Notes under the pieces: model-generated
What the model saw: only the letters and a program-made list of their open reading frames with translations
What the model was told of the DNA's origin: nothing
Database searches by the model: none
Part shown: in pieces, positions 32,825 through 41,764 of the stretch
Position numbering within the stretch: the first letter of the stretch is position 1
How the letters are laid out: every line of letters starts with the position of its first letter
Made by a program: the position numbers and the translations under genes
IMG/VR virus record: IMGVR_UViG_3300042868_002472
Coordinates: 1 to 57,556 of that record
Direction: 5' to 3' (one strand)
DNA: 57,556 bases
Source of the DNA: a virus

Positions 32825-34804
32825 TTATTTCCCTCCTAAATATGCCAACGGGCTTTTAGCGTTTGGGCTTATTTTACCCTTAGCTAAATTTCTACCCTTG
32901 TGCATTCTAATTTGTTCTCTCATTCGATCAAGACGACTTGCGCCCTCATCAGTACTGCCGTCACCCAACATGGCAACTGTCTCGGCGTCTATCACGTACT
33001 CACCGTCACTTAATCTAGCCTCTATTGTATCATCACGACCTGATCCACCACCACGAGCTAACATAGATAATATTCCGCCCTCAGCCTTACCAACAGGAAC
33101 ATTAGCTGGCGTAGCATACGCACCCCCTGCCACGTTCCCCCAGTTTTGTGCTAACCATGTACCGAGTTGATTTGTGCTCTCAAGGTATTGACGTTGTTGC
33201 GGATCCATAGCACCAACCATGTTCATTAACTTGCGTTGATCAGGGTGACCTTCTTGTTGTACTGTTTGTGGTAATTTTTTAGGGCCCATTAAACTAAGGG
33301 CACCCATACCAAGCGCACCATACTTAAGCATATCCATACCACCCATGCCGCCTGGAGCGGTACCAGCTGGTGTGGCTGGCGTGGCTGGTGTAGCTGGTGT
33401 TGCACCTTGACCAATACCCGTAGCACTTTGTAAATGCTGTAAGAAGCTTTGGCTTGTATCGGGTTGCGATGTAAAGCCATAGTTTCCAACAGCCTGTGCG
33501 CCAGTTTGAGTAGGATTAAAATTAGGTACAGCAGGTTGTAAGCTGTATGGGTTTGTTGTACCAGGCGCAGTCGCTGGAACATCACCCATGTTAGTTTGCC
33601 CCATGTTAGGACCAATTGGTTGTTGCCCCATGTTGGCTAAGGTACTTGCATTATAAGCGTCAGTACTAGTTGGCTCAGGAATACCGCTTTGTGGTTGAAT
33701 TAATTGGTTGTTAATAGCTTCTTGCGCGGTAGGCTGAATAATTTCTTGCAGGGCTGGGCTAGAGAAGTTCATGCCTTGCAATGCAATGTTACCTGCACCG
33801 CCCATCGCTCCCATTGTTGCGCCAGCCAATGGACTGCCGCCAAGGTTTGCACCAGTTTTTGCACCCTCTACGGCAGAGCTTGCAATCTTATTAAGTGCAC
33901 CTTCACCTTTAAGGAAGTCACCGGTTGGCTTGTAACCTTGTAATAAATTGCCAGCTATATTAGTGGCACCAGCAGTTAGTGCCCCCTTAAGAGCACCTTG
34001 CCCTGTGACAGTACCTGCTAAGGCGCCAGAAATTCCTGAGTTTAGTAGACCCTTAGTTGTAGAACTAAGTCCTGAGGTAACACTGCTTGGTAAAATGTCA
34101 CCAAATCCACCGGCACCAGCGTAACCACCAATACCACCTAGCGCAGCACCTTGAAGGATGTTGCCACCACTTAAGGCGGCCATGCCGCCACCGATAACGG
34201 CTTGTCCAGCAGCTGCTGCCATAGCGCCAGTTAACCCAAATGATTGACCAATCATTGGTGCAAGTTGTGGGAACGCAATCATTAAACCAACTTGGAATAT
34301 TGGGCTTGTTACAATACCCTTTGCTACTTTTACAACACCTTTAACTATCTTCTTAAGAAACTTGCCAAACTTAAACTCTGGTAGTCCAGTAGATGGATTA
34401 ATCGTACCAGAGCCACCCATTCTCTTTAATGCGCGCGCTTCCATTGGATTAATGTGTGCAAGAATGGTGTCCCCACCACGGCCCTTAGCCGCTAACTCCT
34501 TTGCTGCGCTAGCTAGGCCACCTCGCTTATAACCAGTCTCGCTATTACGCGCTTCCATCTCTTTAAGTACGCCTAAGATGGCTGCAATTAATTGTGCGTC
34601 ATACTCTTCTGGTAAGTCGCCCTCATCAAGCACATCACTTTCAATAGCTTGTTGTAATACTTGAGCATACTGATCTGGATGCTGAATAATGTATGTAAAC
34701 ATCTCAACAAGTTGTTGAATCTCTTCATTAGACAAGTCTAAGCCTTCGATGCCTTTGCGGATCTCTGCTTTGTATTGTGCTAGTTGTTGATTATTTTGGT
34801 CCAT
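32825..34804 (-). CDS. Virion protein with hydrophobic core and SDGEYV motif
   Basis: This 659-residue protein starts with an acidic helical region (1-90), then GGDTILAHINPMEARALKR (109-127) and a basic amphipathic stretch FKFGKFLKKIVKGVVKVAKG (about 144-163), leading into a long Gly/Ala-rich hydrophobic region (about 165-340) that could insert in membranes. Pro/Thr-rich linkers follow. The C-terminus has TIEARLSDGEYVIDAETVAM, a motif common at the ends of phage tape-measure or internal proteins. With the transglycosylase it may build the channel through the cell envelope. Confidence 0.65.
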   Translation of the reverse strand: MDQNNQQLAQYKAEIRKGIEGLDLSNEEIQQLVEMFTYIIQHPDQYAQVLQQAIESDVLDEGDLPEEYDAQLIAAILGVLKEMEARNSETGYKRGGLASAAKELAAKGRGGDTILAHINPMEARALKRMGGSGTINPSTGLPEFKFGKFLKKIVKGVVKVAKGIVTSPIFQVGLMIAFPQLAPMIGQSFGLTGAMAAAAGQAVIGGGMAALSGGNILQGAALGGIGGYAGAGGFGDILPSSVTSGLSSTTKGLLNSGISGALAGTVTGQGALKGALTAGATNIAGNLLQGYKPTGDFLKGEGALNKIASSAVEGAKTGANLGGSPLAGATMGAMGGAGNIALQGMNFSSPALQEIIQPTAQEAINNQLIQPQSGIPEPTSTDAYNASTLANMGQQPIGPNMGQTNMGDVPATAPGTTNPYSLQPAVPNFNPTQTGAQAVGNYGFTSQPDTSQSFLQHLQSATGIGQGATPATPATPATPAGTAPGGMGGMDMLKYGALGMGALSLMGPKKLPQTVQQEGHPDQRKLMNMVGAMDPQQRQYLESTNQLGTWLAQNWGNVAGGAYATPANVPVGKAEGGILSMLARGGGSGRDDTIEARLSDGEYVIDAETVAMLGDGSTDEGASRLDRMREQIRMHKGRNLAKGKISPNAKSPLAYLGGK

Positions 34805-34825
34805 AATTAATTCCTAATCTTAATT

Positions 34826-35062
34826 CTATGATAGTGTATCCACAAATCGTTCTGCCCAATCTTGCCAATTATTAAACTGGTAAGGATTAGGTGGTGAGTA
34901 AGTACTCAACCCGGTGTTTGCCACCCATTGCACCGCCCAATCTTTCCATTCTTCATCGTTCATCAACTTAGAAAAGCTACCAAAGCTATCTAAATCTAAA
35001 ATAATTTGATCTGCCCAATCTCTTAATTCTAATCCGTAAGGGAGAGTTAAGTTGATGCTCAT
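34826..35062 (-). CDS. 78-residue protein with three DWA repeats
   Basis: The product contains three copies of a W/L-x-D-W-A-x-x-h-h motif: LRDWADQII, WKDWAVQWV and WQDWAERFV, spaced about 25-28 residues apart. It overlaps the nozzle gene (TAATG junction), so it is made with the tail machine. A minor tail or virion component is the likely role. The regular Trp motif suggests three equivalent helices that dock on repeated sites of an oligomeric partner. Function unknown. Confidence 0.65.
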   Translation of the reverse strand: MSINLTLPYGLELRDWADQIILDLDSFGSFSKLMNDEEWKDWAVQWVANTGLSTYSPPNPYQFNNWQDWAERFVDTLS

Positions 35063-36684
35063 TATACGCCGCCCAACACCGTACCGTCAGCTGGCTCAAT
35101 GTGCGCAATAACTTGGCCCATCTGGTAATCTCCACCAACGGTATTGCTTTCAAATTTAAAACGCATCTCACGGCGAATGTCTTTAAAGTACACGACTTGC
35201 TCTGGCACAGTCGCCGCTGAATCAGTAAATACTTTAGGCTCGCCTGTCACTTCTTTAGACCTGGCGTTAGCACGGCCAGTTACTTGAACGGTCATATCGC
35301 CAGCCTGTACAAAGTCTGGCTCAATCAAGTCGATCCTAATTGACTTGTTCATGGCGCCCTGTGGGTTAGCCAACAATGACATGTCTGCCAGTTCAAAGTA
35401 AGACTGAATTGGAAAGATGTTAGCGCCATCAATCTCATCAACACCTATCTCATGGCGCCATACTTTATAGCCATTATTTGTTTCTGTTCCACGAGTACGG
35501 CCGTCTTGCGTAATACGAATATCGCCTTCTTGAGTAATGCGTGTGTTAGAAGTATCAATATTAACTACGCCAGTTAAAAGCGGACCGTTAAATGCTGGTG
35601 AATATTGTCCAGCGCTACGTCCATCATTAGGCAATTCAGTATCGTACCAAGTGTTCTCACGAACGTTATAAACAACAGCGTGCGTGCATTCAGTCGCATC
35701 GCCTCTTGGATAACACCACCAAATCTCACCAAACCTTGGCACCTTAACGGCAAATACTTTCATTAAATAATTGCGGTTTACGTTATCGTAGAACCAGTTA
35801 AAGTTGAGCGAGTTAGGCAACTCTCTAACCACACCGTTGAACATATAAAAACGATCAACGCCAGCCCAGTAGTAAATACCATCGTACTCAATAATGCCGT
35901 TTGGCGACATAACTGTAATGCCGTCTGACACAGTGTCAAACTGAAACACCGTTGCTCCACCAGTGAAGGTACAACGAATTAATGAATCATACGCCCAAAA
36001 TAAACCAGCAGGTGCTGATCCAGAACCCGCTCTTAGCGTTAAGCCTTTGACAATCTTTTGACCTGCTACACGAGCAGTTCCAGAGCCCGATCCTGTTAAG
36101 TCTGTTGGATCACCGGCAACTGACCAGCCAATGATGCCAGCTGTGCCGTAATAAAATAAGTAAGGATGCAGAGCAACAATACCACCTGACACAGTTATAC
36201 CTGGCGGCAACGTTATTTCAGTTAACGGTGCTGTCCCAAGTAAATCACCTATAAATATGGCGCCTTGCGTGTCAGAACAAATACAACTTATATTTTCTGT
36301 GACATACGCTATCAACGAGTTATCCGTTGATGATGAGTCGTACATAACGTCAAACATCCAGGTGTTTTGTTCACTACCGGTAAAGCCAGATAGTGGCGTT
36401 CTGTTAGTAATAACTGAGCTATTACCATTGCCGTCTAGCGTAAAACGCTGTAAATACCTAGCTGAACCAGAGTGGCAGTACACCGTTCTTTGTTGAACAA
36501 AGTTTGTAAAGCCCCTGCTAATCTCAGTCAGGTACTTATTAATTGCTCGATAGCCCCACATCTTACGAGGAAGCCCACGTTGAAAACGAACCCACTGGCC
36601 GTCAACGTAAAAGTCACCTTCGTATTTAGTCCCATCCCGCTTAATGCCAGGGAGGGATTTCAAGACCATAGGGGTTGAAGGCAT
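35062..36684 (-). CDS. P22 gp10-like tail nozzle / packaged-DNA stabilisation protein
   Basis: This 540-residue, beta-rich protein has the hallmarks of podoviral nozzle proteins: an N-terminal LKSLPGIKRDGTKYEGDFYV (residues 8-27) and QWVRFQRGLPRKMWGYR, a central propeller-like body with repeated W/Y-G segments (WAYDSLIRCTF, YYWAGVDRFYMFNGVVRELP), and a C-terminal jelly-roll-like domain. It closes the tail tube below the adaptor and keeps DNA in the head. Overlaps with the fibre gene upstream and the DWA gene downstream tie it to the tail operon. Confidence 0.8.
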   Translation of the reverse strand: MPSTPMVLKSLPGIKRDGTKYEGDFYVDGQWVRFQRGLPRKMWGYRAINKYLTEISRGFTNFVQQRTVYCHSGSARYLQRFTLDGNGNSSVITNRTPLSGFTGSEQNTWMFDVMYDSSSTDNSLIAYVTENISCICSDTQGAIFIGDLLGTAPLTEITLPPGITVSGGIVALHPYLFYYGTAGIIGWSVAGDPTDLTGSGSGTARVAGQKIVKGLTLRAGSGSAPAGLFWAYDSLIRCTFTGGATVFQFDTVSDGITVMSPNGIIEYDGIYYWAGVDRFYMFNGVVRELPNSLNFNWFYDNVNRNYLMKVFAVKVPRFGEIWWCYPRGDATECTHAVVYNVRENTWYDTELPNDGRSAGQYSPAFNGPLLTGVVNIDTSNTRITQEGDIRITQDGRTRGTETNNGYKVWRHEIGVDEIDGANIFPIQSYFELADMSLLANPQGAMNKSIRIDLIEPDFVQAGDMTVQVTGRANARSKEVTGEPKVFTDSAATVPEQVVYFKDIRREMRFKFESNTVGGDYQMGQVIAHIEPADGTVLGGV

Positions 36685-37808
36685 TAGAAGGATCCACCGT
36701 CAACTGGGTCAAGCCCTAAATTAATTCTAGCGCCAGCTGCTGTCGTTGCCCCTGTGCCACCCTCAGCGATCGAAATAGGACTAGATAATCCACCGGTATC
36801 GGCAGCAATAACGTCAGAACCATCACAATAAGTAATAGCACGGGCACCTTGTGCGATGGTTACGCCAACACCACCTGATGTTTTAATAGTAAAGGTATAC
36901 GCGCCTGTTGTATTATTGTCCACCCAATACTGTTGGATTGTTGGTGGAACAATAACACTGCGGTTGCCAGTTAAAATACCGGTAAAGCTATATGCCACGC
37001 GGTTTAGTTCGGTAGACGTCAGTGTGTAGTTACCAGAACCAGGTATGTTGACCACGGTATAATCAAAACCAAAGTCGGGGCTTCTGCCCAAACCAATGGT
37101 GTACCAGTCTGAACCGTCCGTTAAGATTAATGCTGAATCGTTAGGTTGAAACGCAACGCTAAGCCCAGCGTCAATTAAATTAACGCCTGATGGAGCAACC
37201 GTTAAGGTTCCTGAACCAATGTTTTTAACTTGAATAAAGAAGTTATCGCCCATTAGCGCAGCAGAGGGTAGCGTTAATGTACCGGCACCGCCATTCCAAA
37301 TAAAGGTATAGGCTCGATCGGTAATAAGAACAGTGTAGTTTACTGACAACGTAATTGTAGGTTGTGCCGTTTGCAGCGTTGAGCTAATAGCAATTAAACC
37401 GTTGCCGGCTAGAGTTGCAGCGTTAGCTGAAGATACAGCAGCGCCAAATTGATACGCTCGCCATGTGCCTGACTGAGTTGTGTTGTTTGTTAAGTATAGT
37501 TGCCACGTTGTACCAGCTGCTGCCGATAATAAAGTCACGCCTGTTGTAGACTTAACAATAATTGGATAAGAGCCTACGTTATTAAACAAGGTCGTGACAC
37601 CGTTACTTGCCTGCATGGCGTCCGGCATGTAGATAACTCGGTTAGCCTGGTCAGAGGTAACGTCAATAATACTTGAAACAACAGGCACTCCTGCGTCTGC
37701 TTCAAGAGGCCAAAATAGTATCTCGTCGCCGGTTAACGCTAACGCGCTGTATGAAACATCTGATGGGTAGATATTTGTTCCACCAAATACTTGGGTGTAG
37801 TTTGCCAT
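36684..37808 (-). CDS. Tail fibre/tail surface protein
   Basis: This 374-residue protein is rich in Thr, Gly, Val and Asn, with predicted beta strands throughout and repeated short sugar-binding-like beta segments (GTWRAYQFG; NNTTGAYTFTIKTSGG). Its end, ISIAEGGTGATTAAGARINL, is a motif very common in tail fibres. It lies between the adaptor and nozzle genes, so it probably attaches to the tail hub. Ribosome site GAGGCTTAATAA. Confidence 0.68.
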   Translation of the reverse strand: MANYTQVFGGTNIYPSDVSYSALALTGDEILFWPLEADAGVPVVSSIIDVTSDQANRVIYMPDAMQASNGVTTLFNNVGSYPIIVKSTTGVTLLSAAAGTTWQLYLTNNTTQSGTWRAYQFGAAVSSANAATLAGNGLIAISSTLQTAQPTITLSVNYTVLITDRAYTFIWNGGAGTLTLPSAALMGDNFFIQVKNIGSGTLTVAPSGVNLIDAGLSVAFQPNDSALILTDGSDWYTIGLGRSPDFGFDYTVVNIPGSGNYTLTSTELNRVAYSFTGILTGNRSVIVPPTIQQYWVDNNTTGAYTFTIKTSGGVGVTIAQGARAITYCDGSDVIAADTGGLSSPISIAEGGTGATTAAGARINLGLDPVDGGSF

Positions 37809-37811
37809 TTA

Positions 37812-38453
37812 TTAAGCCTCCATCCTTTGAGCATTACGGTCAAGGATTTTAGATAGGTCTTCGCCGTTAAGAGTTTGAGCAGCGCGGTCATAAAAACCTT
37901 GCCACATTTGAATGCGTTCGTCTTGTTTTAAGAAAGGCGTTGCCTCAAGTAAGGCGCCATACGTCAATAAGTTTGGCGCAAAGTCGGTAATCCAATTTTG
38001 TTGATTTTCATCATCTAACAATGGGGGTAGTTCGTAGTATAGGATTTCAATGTTTTCTGCTGTAGCTGGAGTGGGCACAATTAGCCAGTGTTTATAGTCG
38101 TAGTCACAATAAAATTGAGGCGTACCAGTTTCACCCTCGTCTGGCCAATACGAGCGGCAATACTCGTAAGAACGAGTAAACAGTGGCGTACGCTCCGTTG
38201 TGCCGTAATTCATGGAAACGGTATCGCGCCAGCGATCTGGTTTAGGATAAACAGAGACCCCTGCTTGAAGGGTTGAGGTTACTACAGTTTGGAGTATTTG
38301 GACTTTTAGCTCGCGCGCGATACGTCGCTCAGCCATGTTAATTAGGCGAGGAATTTGCTCATAAACAAGCGGATCATCTTGTTCAGTGAAACCACGTTCG
38401 AGATAACGTCGAAGGTCTTGTTTCAATGAATCGAAAGTCATAACGTATGCCAT
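37812..38453 (-). CDS. Head-tail adaptor / tail tubular protein (gp4/gp11-like), copy 1
   Basis: This 213-residue protein matches short-tail adaptor proteins: a helical N-terminus (DSLKQDLRRYLERGF, IPRLINMAERRIARELK), a central domain with YPKPDRWRDTVSM and FYCDYDYKHWLIVPTPA, then YYELPPLLDDENQQNWITDF and a final helix. Such proteins form the ring between portal and nozzle (P22 gp4, T7 gp11). A second, more divergent adaptor-like gene lies at 54982-55965. Ribosome site AAGGATTTTAC. Confidence 0.75.
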   Translation of the reverse strand: MAYVMTFDSLKQDLRRYLERGFTEQDDPLVYEQIPRLINMAERRIARELKVQILQTVVTSTLQAGVSVYPKPDRWRDTVSMNYGTTERTPLFTRSYEYCRSYWPDEGETGTPQFYCDYDYKHWLIVPTPATAENIEILYYELPPLLDDENQQNWITDFAPNLLTYGALLEATPFLKQDERIQMWQGFYDRAAQTLNGEDLSKILDRNAQRMEA

Positions 38454-38504
38454 GTAAAATCCTTAGTTACATGACTACTTATACAGCAGTCGATTTTTTT
38501 GATA

Positions 38505-38532
38505 ATTATAACCTAAAAACGCAATTAGTAAA
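38505..38532 (-). promoter_or_regulatory. Candidate leftward promoter for the tail module
   Basis: On the minus strand TTTACT (38532-38527), 16-base spacer, TATAAT (38510-38505), about 52 bases before the adaptor start. The -35 lies inside the end of the lysozyme gene. It would let tail genes be read independently of the modification cassette. Confidence 0.4.
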
Positions 38533-38974
38533 TACTGTTAAATAATTGTGCCTCTGCTTTACGGCGTAGGTCTAGCCCTTTAAGCACCTTACCAGCGGCT
38601 TTATTATACTTGAGGAGACTTTGAATAGCACCGTCCTTATCTCCCCTATTAATCTTTTGACGCAAGGTTGATCGCTGAAGTGTACCAAGACCAAGATTAA
38701 AGCTAAAACTAACAAGAGCATCAAACTGACCCTGTGTAAGTCTTGCAGATATATAACGTGCAACCCCACGCTCAAATCGTGCGACATCCTTAGCCAATAG
38801 TGCGTCAATCTCTGCGGCCTCTAAATTCCTATTCCAGCTATCAGGTAAGCTAAGCCCATCACCGATAAGGTGCCCAACACCCACAGTCCAAAGACCAGCA
38901 GGGCAACGATACGGTTTACGTCTGACTCCCTCATACCGCTTGATTAAATCCAAACCTGCCTGAGACGTCTTCAT
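38525..38974 (-). CDS. Lysozyme-type endolysin (GH24)
   Basis: This 149-residue muramidase degrades peptidoglycan at lysis. The GH24 catalytic motif is in the form Glu15-x8-Cys24-x5-Thr30 (YEGVRRKPYRCPAGLWTVGVGH), with Cys where T4 lysozyme has Asp; this E-8-C-5-T variant is known in phage endolysins. Further family signs are LTQGQFDALVSFSFNLG and RRKAEAQLF. No signal or anchor segment is seen, so export needs the holin just upstream (ATGA overlap). Confidence 0.92.
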   Translation of the reverse strand: MKTSQAGLDLIKRYEGVRRKPYRCPAGLWTVGVGHLIGDGLSLPDSWNRNLEAAEIDALLAKDVARFERGVARYISARLTQGQFDALVSFSFNLGLGTLQRSTLRQKINRGDKDGAIQSLLKYNKAAGKVLKGLDLRRKAEAQLFNSIY

Positions 38975-39456
38975 TTTTTACCAAATGCTTGAGTTCCAAA
39001 CCAAAATGAGACAACCGACGCCCAGATAATCTGAGTGTCGTCGTCCCATAGTAGATTAATTACCGTTGAATACTCTGCGCCTGTCTTTACTGCGTAATAA
39101 CAGCCAAATAAATCAATAAACACAAGAAGACCAAACAGCCCGTAAGTGATAACCGGACGAACCATCGCTCTTGCATTAATAACCCATGTGCTCGCGCCTT
39201 TACCGATTTCAATGTCGTGCGCATATAAGGCAGTACGCTCTTGAGCTTGTGTAGTAAGTTGAATTTCATCATACTTGATCTCCTCTAGTTCTTTTTTTAA
39301 TGTGAAGCCTGCTTTTTGTAACTCCAACTGCTGCGTAAACTGCAATTGCGCCATTTGAATTTCATGCTTGTTGTCTGAGCGGTTTTGAAAGAAGTCTAAT
39401 AGTTTAGGCATACCACCAGACAAGAAGCTAACAACTGTGGTTAATAGAGTAAACAT
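38971..39456 (-). CDS. Holin, 3TM family
   Basis: This 161-residue protein has an N-terminal hydrophobic segment (FTLLTTVVSFLSGGM), a long polar coiled coil (about residues 25-85), and two C-terminal membrane segments: PVITYGLFGLLVFIDLFGCY (about 98-117) and IIWASVVSFWFGTQAFG. The INARAMVRPVITY lead-in is typical of the gene-transfer-release 3TM holin family. It overlaps the lysozyme gene and presumably controls lysis timing. Confidence 0.78.
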   Translation of the reverse strand: MFTLLTTVVSFLSGGMPKLLDFFQNRSDNKHEIQMAQLQFTQQLELQKAGFTLKKELEEIKYDEIQLTTQAQERTALYAHDIEIGKGASTWVINARAMVRPVITYGLFGLLVFIDLFGCYYAVKTGAEYSTVINLLWDDDTQIIWASVVSFWFGTQAFGKK

Positions 39457-39725
39457 TATTTGCTCCTTTGTTTTTCACGTTCTTCGATTAGCTTAACTTG
39501 TACCTGTAGCTCGCTAATTTTTTCCATTAAGTCTTCTTTCATATTAGCTCTACGTTCAGCGCTAATGGGGCTATCAGTAGGAACGCCTTGCTCTGTAATG
39601 AGAATAGGCATCTTAGACTTGATGTTGATAAGGTCTGCTTGCATAGCGTTTACGCTGCTAATCATCCAGCCTATGGCGGCCACGATGACTGGAAATGCCA
39701 TCTGAATTAATTTTTCAAAATTCAT
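39456..39725 (-). CDS. Lysis-cassette membrane protein with coiled coil
   Basis: The 89-residue product has an N-terminal membrane segment AFPVIVAAIGWMISSV (residues 9-24) followed by a coiled coil (MKEDLMEKISELQVQVKLIE). This plan, with one anchor and a periplasmic helix, is that of inner-membrane spanins or accessory holins. No lipoprotein partner gene was found. It overlaps the genes on each side. Confidence 0.62.
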   Translation of the reverse strand: MNFEKLIQMAFPVIVAAIGWMISSVNAMQADLINIKSKMPILITEQGVPTDSPISAERRANMKEDLMEKISELQVQVKLIEEREKQRSK

Positions 39726-39958
39726 GTTGGCCTACGTTTTTCTAGTATGTCAAAGACGCGCTCGATGGCATTCTTTAAATCTTTCACATCCTGGCGGTAA
39801 TCGTCTTTAGAGACGTAATCCTTGGGTAACTCTTCGCGTAGCTTTGCTAGATCGGCTTTTAATTCTTGCGACGCTGTCCATAGCATCCGCAGCACCCATC
39901 CAAAGACTGAGCCAGTCCCCATGATGACGATATTTACTAGTCCTTGTTCCATGTTCAA
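39722..39958 (-). CDS. Second lysis-cassette membrane protein
   Basis: This 78-residue protein has a membrane segment near residues 6-27 (LVNIVIMGTGSVFGWVLRML) and a charged coiled-coil tail (YRQDVKDLKNAIERVFDILE). It overlaps both the HldD-like gene upstream and the next lysis gene. It resembles small phage holin or antiholin-like proteins with a cytoplasmic or periplasmic coiled coil. Exact role unknown. Confidence 0.6.
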   Translation of the reverse strand: MNMEQGLVNIVIMGTGSVFGWVLRMLWTASQELKADLAKLREELPKDYVSKDDYRQDVKDLKNAIERVFDILEKRRPT

Positions 39959-40722
39959 CCCTTCAGCGTCTTATTTAATTTTGTCAAGTCTGCTTTTGTA
40001 TAAGCTTGATAACCGCCGCGTAAATTTGCTGGCATTGGTATCTCTACTATTTCAGCCCCTGATTCAGACGCTATCTGTTTTGCAACATCTTCAAATGACG
40101 TTGCCTCGCCAGTGCCAACATTCCATACACCTGACTCAGCAATATCAAAAAACTTCTTATGCACATCTATAACAGTCTCGACCGGCACAAAGTCACGCTT
40201 AAAGTTAGCGCTACCTTCAAACAACCGGATCTCACCCTGCTCAGCCTGCTTTCTAAATTTGCTATACGGTGAAGCTTGATCGCCCTTATGGTCCTCGTGC
40301 TTACCGTACACATTAAAATACCTAAAAAATTGTACCGTACTGGGCAGCTGTTGTAAATTATACTTTGTTTCTACCAGCAACTTGCTGTAAGCATACAGAG
40401 TATTGGGCACTGCTAAGTCTGTCTCTTTAAAGGTTGTGTTGTCTTTACCGTATACGCTAGCGCTAGAGGCCATCTGTATTGGTATGCGACGCTCTATGCA
40501 CTGATCAATTAAGTCATAGCTAAACATTATGTTCTGCGCCCTAAGCGCCTCTATGTCAGTGCACGATGTGCTGCTAATAGCGCCAAGGTGAATCACACGA
40601 TCTATGTTATCTAAACTGTATGGCTTATCGCCCCACTCGTACCCGGTCAAATCATGATCGGCCAATGCCTCCATCATGTTCTGCCCTATAAAGCCTTTAT
40701 GTCCCGTGACTAGGATACGCAT
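39955..40722 (-). CDS. hldD: ADP-L-glycero-D-manno-heptose 6-epimerase (HldD-like)
   Basis: This 255-residue SDR epimerase would convert ADP-D-glycero- to ADP-L-glycero-D-manno-heptose, the donor for LPS core. It has the NADP site GHKGFIG (7-13), HLGAISSTS (45-53), SSASVYG (86-92) and the YxxxK pair Tyr110/Lys114. FRYFNVYG, HKGDQAS and LFEGSANFKRDFV align closely with E. coli HldD; Tyr110 and Lys146 correspond to its two catalytic bases, Tyr140 and Lys178. It is about 55 residues shorter than the bacterial enzyme, lacking part of the N-terminal domain and the C-terminal tail. It overlaps the kinase gene. Confidence 0.87.
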   Translation of the reverse strand: MRILVTGHKGFIGQNMMEALADHDLTGYEWGDKPYSLDNIDRVIHLGAISSTSCTDIEALRAQNIMFSYDLIDQCIERRIPIQMASSASVYGKDNTTFKETDLAVPNTLYAYSKLLVETKYNLQQLPSTVQFFRYFNVYGKHEDHKGDQASPYSKFRKQAEQGEIRLFEGSANFKRDFVPVETVIDVHKKFFDIAESGVWNVGTGEATSFEDVAKQIASESGAEIVEIPMPANLRGGYQAYTKADLTKLNKTLKG

Positions 40723-41414
40723 ACGGCGCCTAGCTTAGTGCAAGACTCTGCTGCCTTCTTATTAGCGTAAGTCAAAGCTTTTCCCATAGTGTCGGTTCTT
40801 AAGTGCTCTGCTACCATCGCGGCTAGGAATACATCCCCAGCACCACACACGTCCACTACATCAATCTGCTCTACTGGGTACTCTATGCCTGTATAGATGC
40901 ATCCCCTAGCCCCTCTAGTCACCACGTAGTTGTCGTTGAGTGACTGTGCATTGTGGTACTCTATTTCATTAATTTTAAGCATGATCCCGTTAAACTTCGC
41001 TAAGTCTGTCTTTTTGGTGTCCATGTACATTGAACCGCCGAAGGTATTGCGTATTGCCCTCACCGCTTCCGTTGTAATGAACCCCTTGTTATAATCTGAT
41101 ATTACTATCGCATCGTAATCGTATTTCTCTTGTGGCACATAAGGCGCACAGATTACGTCTTCATCTACTCTAAGTAAGTGGTCGCCTGTTCGCATGTCTA
41201 TAAATCTAACCTTGCGCGAAATCTTATCTGGTACCACTAAATCCACTTCTATGCCAAATGAACGTAGGTTGTCAGCCACATTATAGGCCATCCCTAGGCG
41301 TTCGTCTTTCTTCACAAAACTCAGTAGCTGGGCAGTAGACTCAGGATTAATCCTGTTTATCACGCCATAACGGTACTCGTCTATACACGCATCACCAATT
41401 ACCAAGACTCGCAT
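40710..41414 (-). CDS. Heptose-7-phosphate kinase (HldE kinase-domain/HldA-like)
   Basis: This 234-residue ribokinase-fold (PfkB) protein opens with [20 protein letters not shown] (residues 3-22), as the HldE kinase domain does. The catalytic loop VCGAGD (189-194, Asp194) and the ending KKAAESCTKLGAVCVS correspond to the HldE kinase end. It would phosphorylate D-glycero-D-manno-heptose-7-phosphate at C1. It is shorter than the E. coli domain (about 318 residues), so it is compact. GGAG precedes ATG 41414, within the cupin gene. Kinase and adenylyltransferase, fused in E. coli HldE, are separate here. Confidence 0.84.
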   Translation of the reverse strand: MRVLVIGDACIDEYRYGVINRINPESTAQLLSFVKKDERLGMAYNVADNLRSFGIEVDLVVPDKISRKVRFIDMRTGDHLLRVDEDVICAPYVPQEKYDYDAIVISDYNKGFITTEAVRAIRNTFGGSMYMDTKKTDLAKFNGIMLKINEIEYHNAQSLNDNYVVTRGARGCIYTGIEYPVEQIDVVDVCGAGDVFLAAMVAEHLRTDTMGKALTYANKKAAESCTKLGAVCVS

Positions 41415-41764
41415 TGACTGTCTCCAGGCTCTACTCTGTAGTTGTCTTCTACGCTATCAGGGGTTGAGACCTCTATAATTGTCCCAGCTTCTAAACAAAT
41501 CAGTTGGTGTGGCACTAACGGTGGGTTATGCCAAGTGTCACTTGGATTAAGCGTAAACTCACTCCGACTTGCATCCCTAGTGTTAATTATCACTACCTTA
41601 AACTTGCCAGACTGGACATACCATGTCTCGTCCTTGGCTGAATGAAAGTGCATCGAGAACTTAGCGCCAGCATTAAAGTGCATCAGCTTGCCACAATACT
41701 TGTCATTCGTAGCCCAGATTAGCTCTGAACCCCAGCCCTTCTTTACAATTCCATCAAGTCGCAT
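41399..41764 (-). CDS. Cupin-domain protein of the heptose cassette
   Basis: This 121-residue single-domain cupin has metal-ligand candidates His39, His41 and Glu46 in the first motif ([17 protein letters not shown]) and His86 in the second (VPHQL). Small cupins of this form include sugar isomerases and epimerases and often sit beside heptose genes. It lies between, and overlaps, the kinase and adenylyltransferase genes by 16 and 22 bases, so a step on a phosphorylated or nucleotide heptose is likely. It is not one of the five standard pathway enzymes; the activity is open. Confidence 0.75.
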   Translation of the reverse strand: MRLDGIVKKGWGSELIWATNDKYCGKLMHFNAGAKFSMHFHSAKDETWYVQSGKFKVVIINTRDASRSEFTLNPSDTWHNPPLVPHQLICLEAGTIIEVSTPDSVEDNYRVEPGDSQCESW

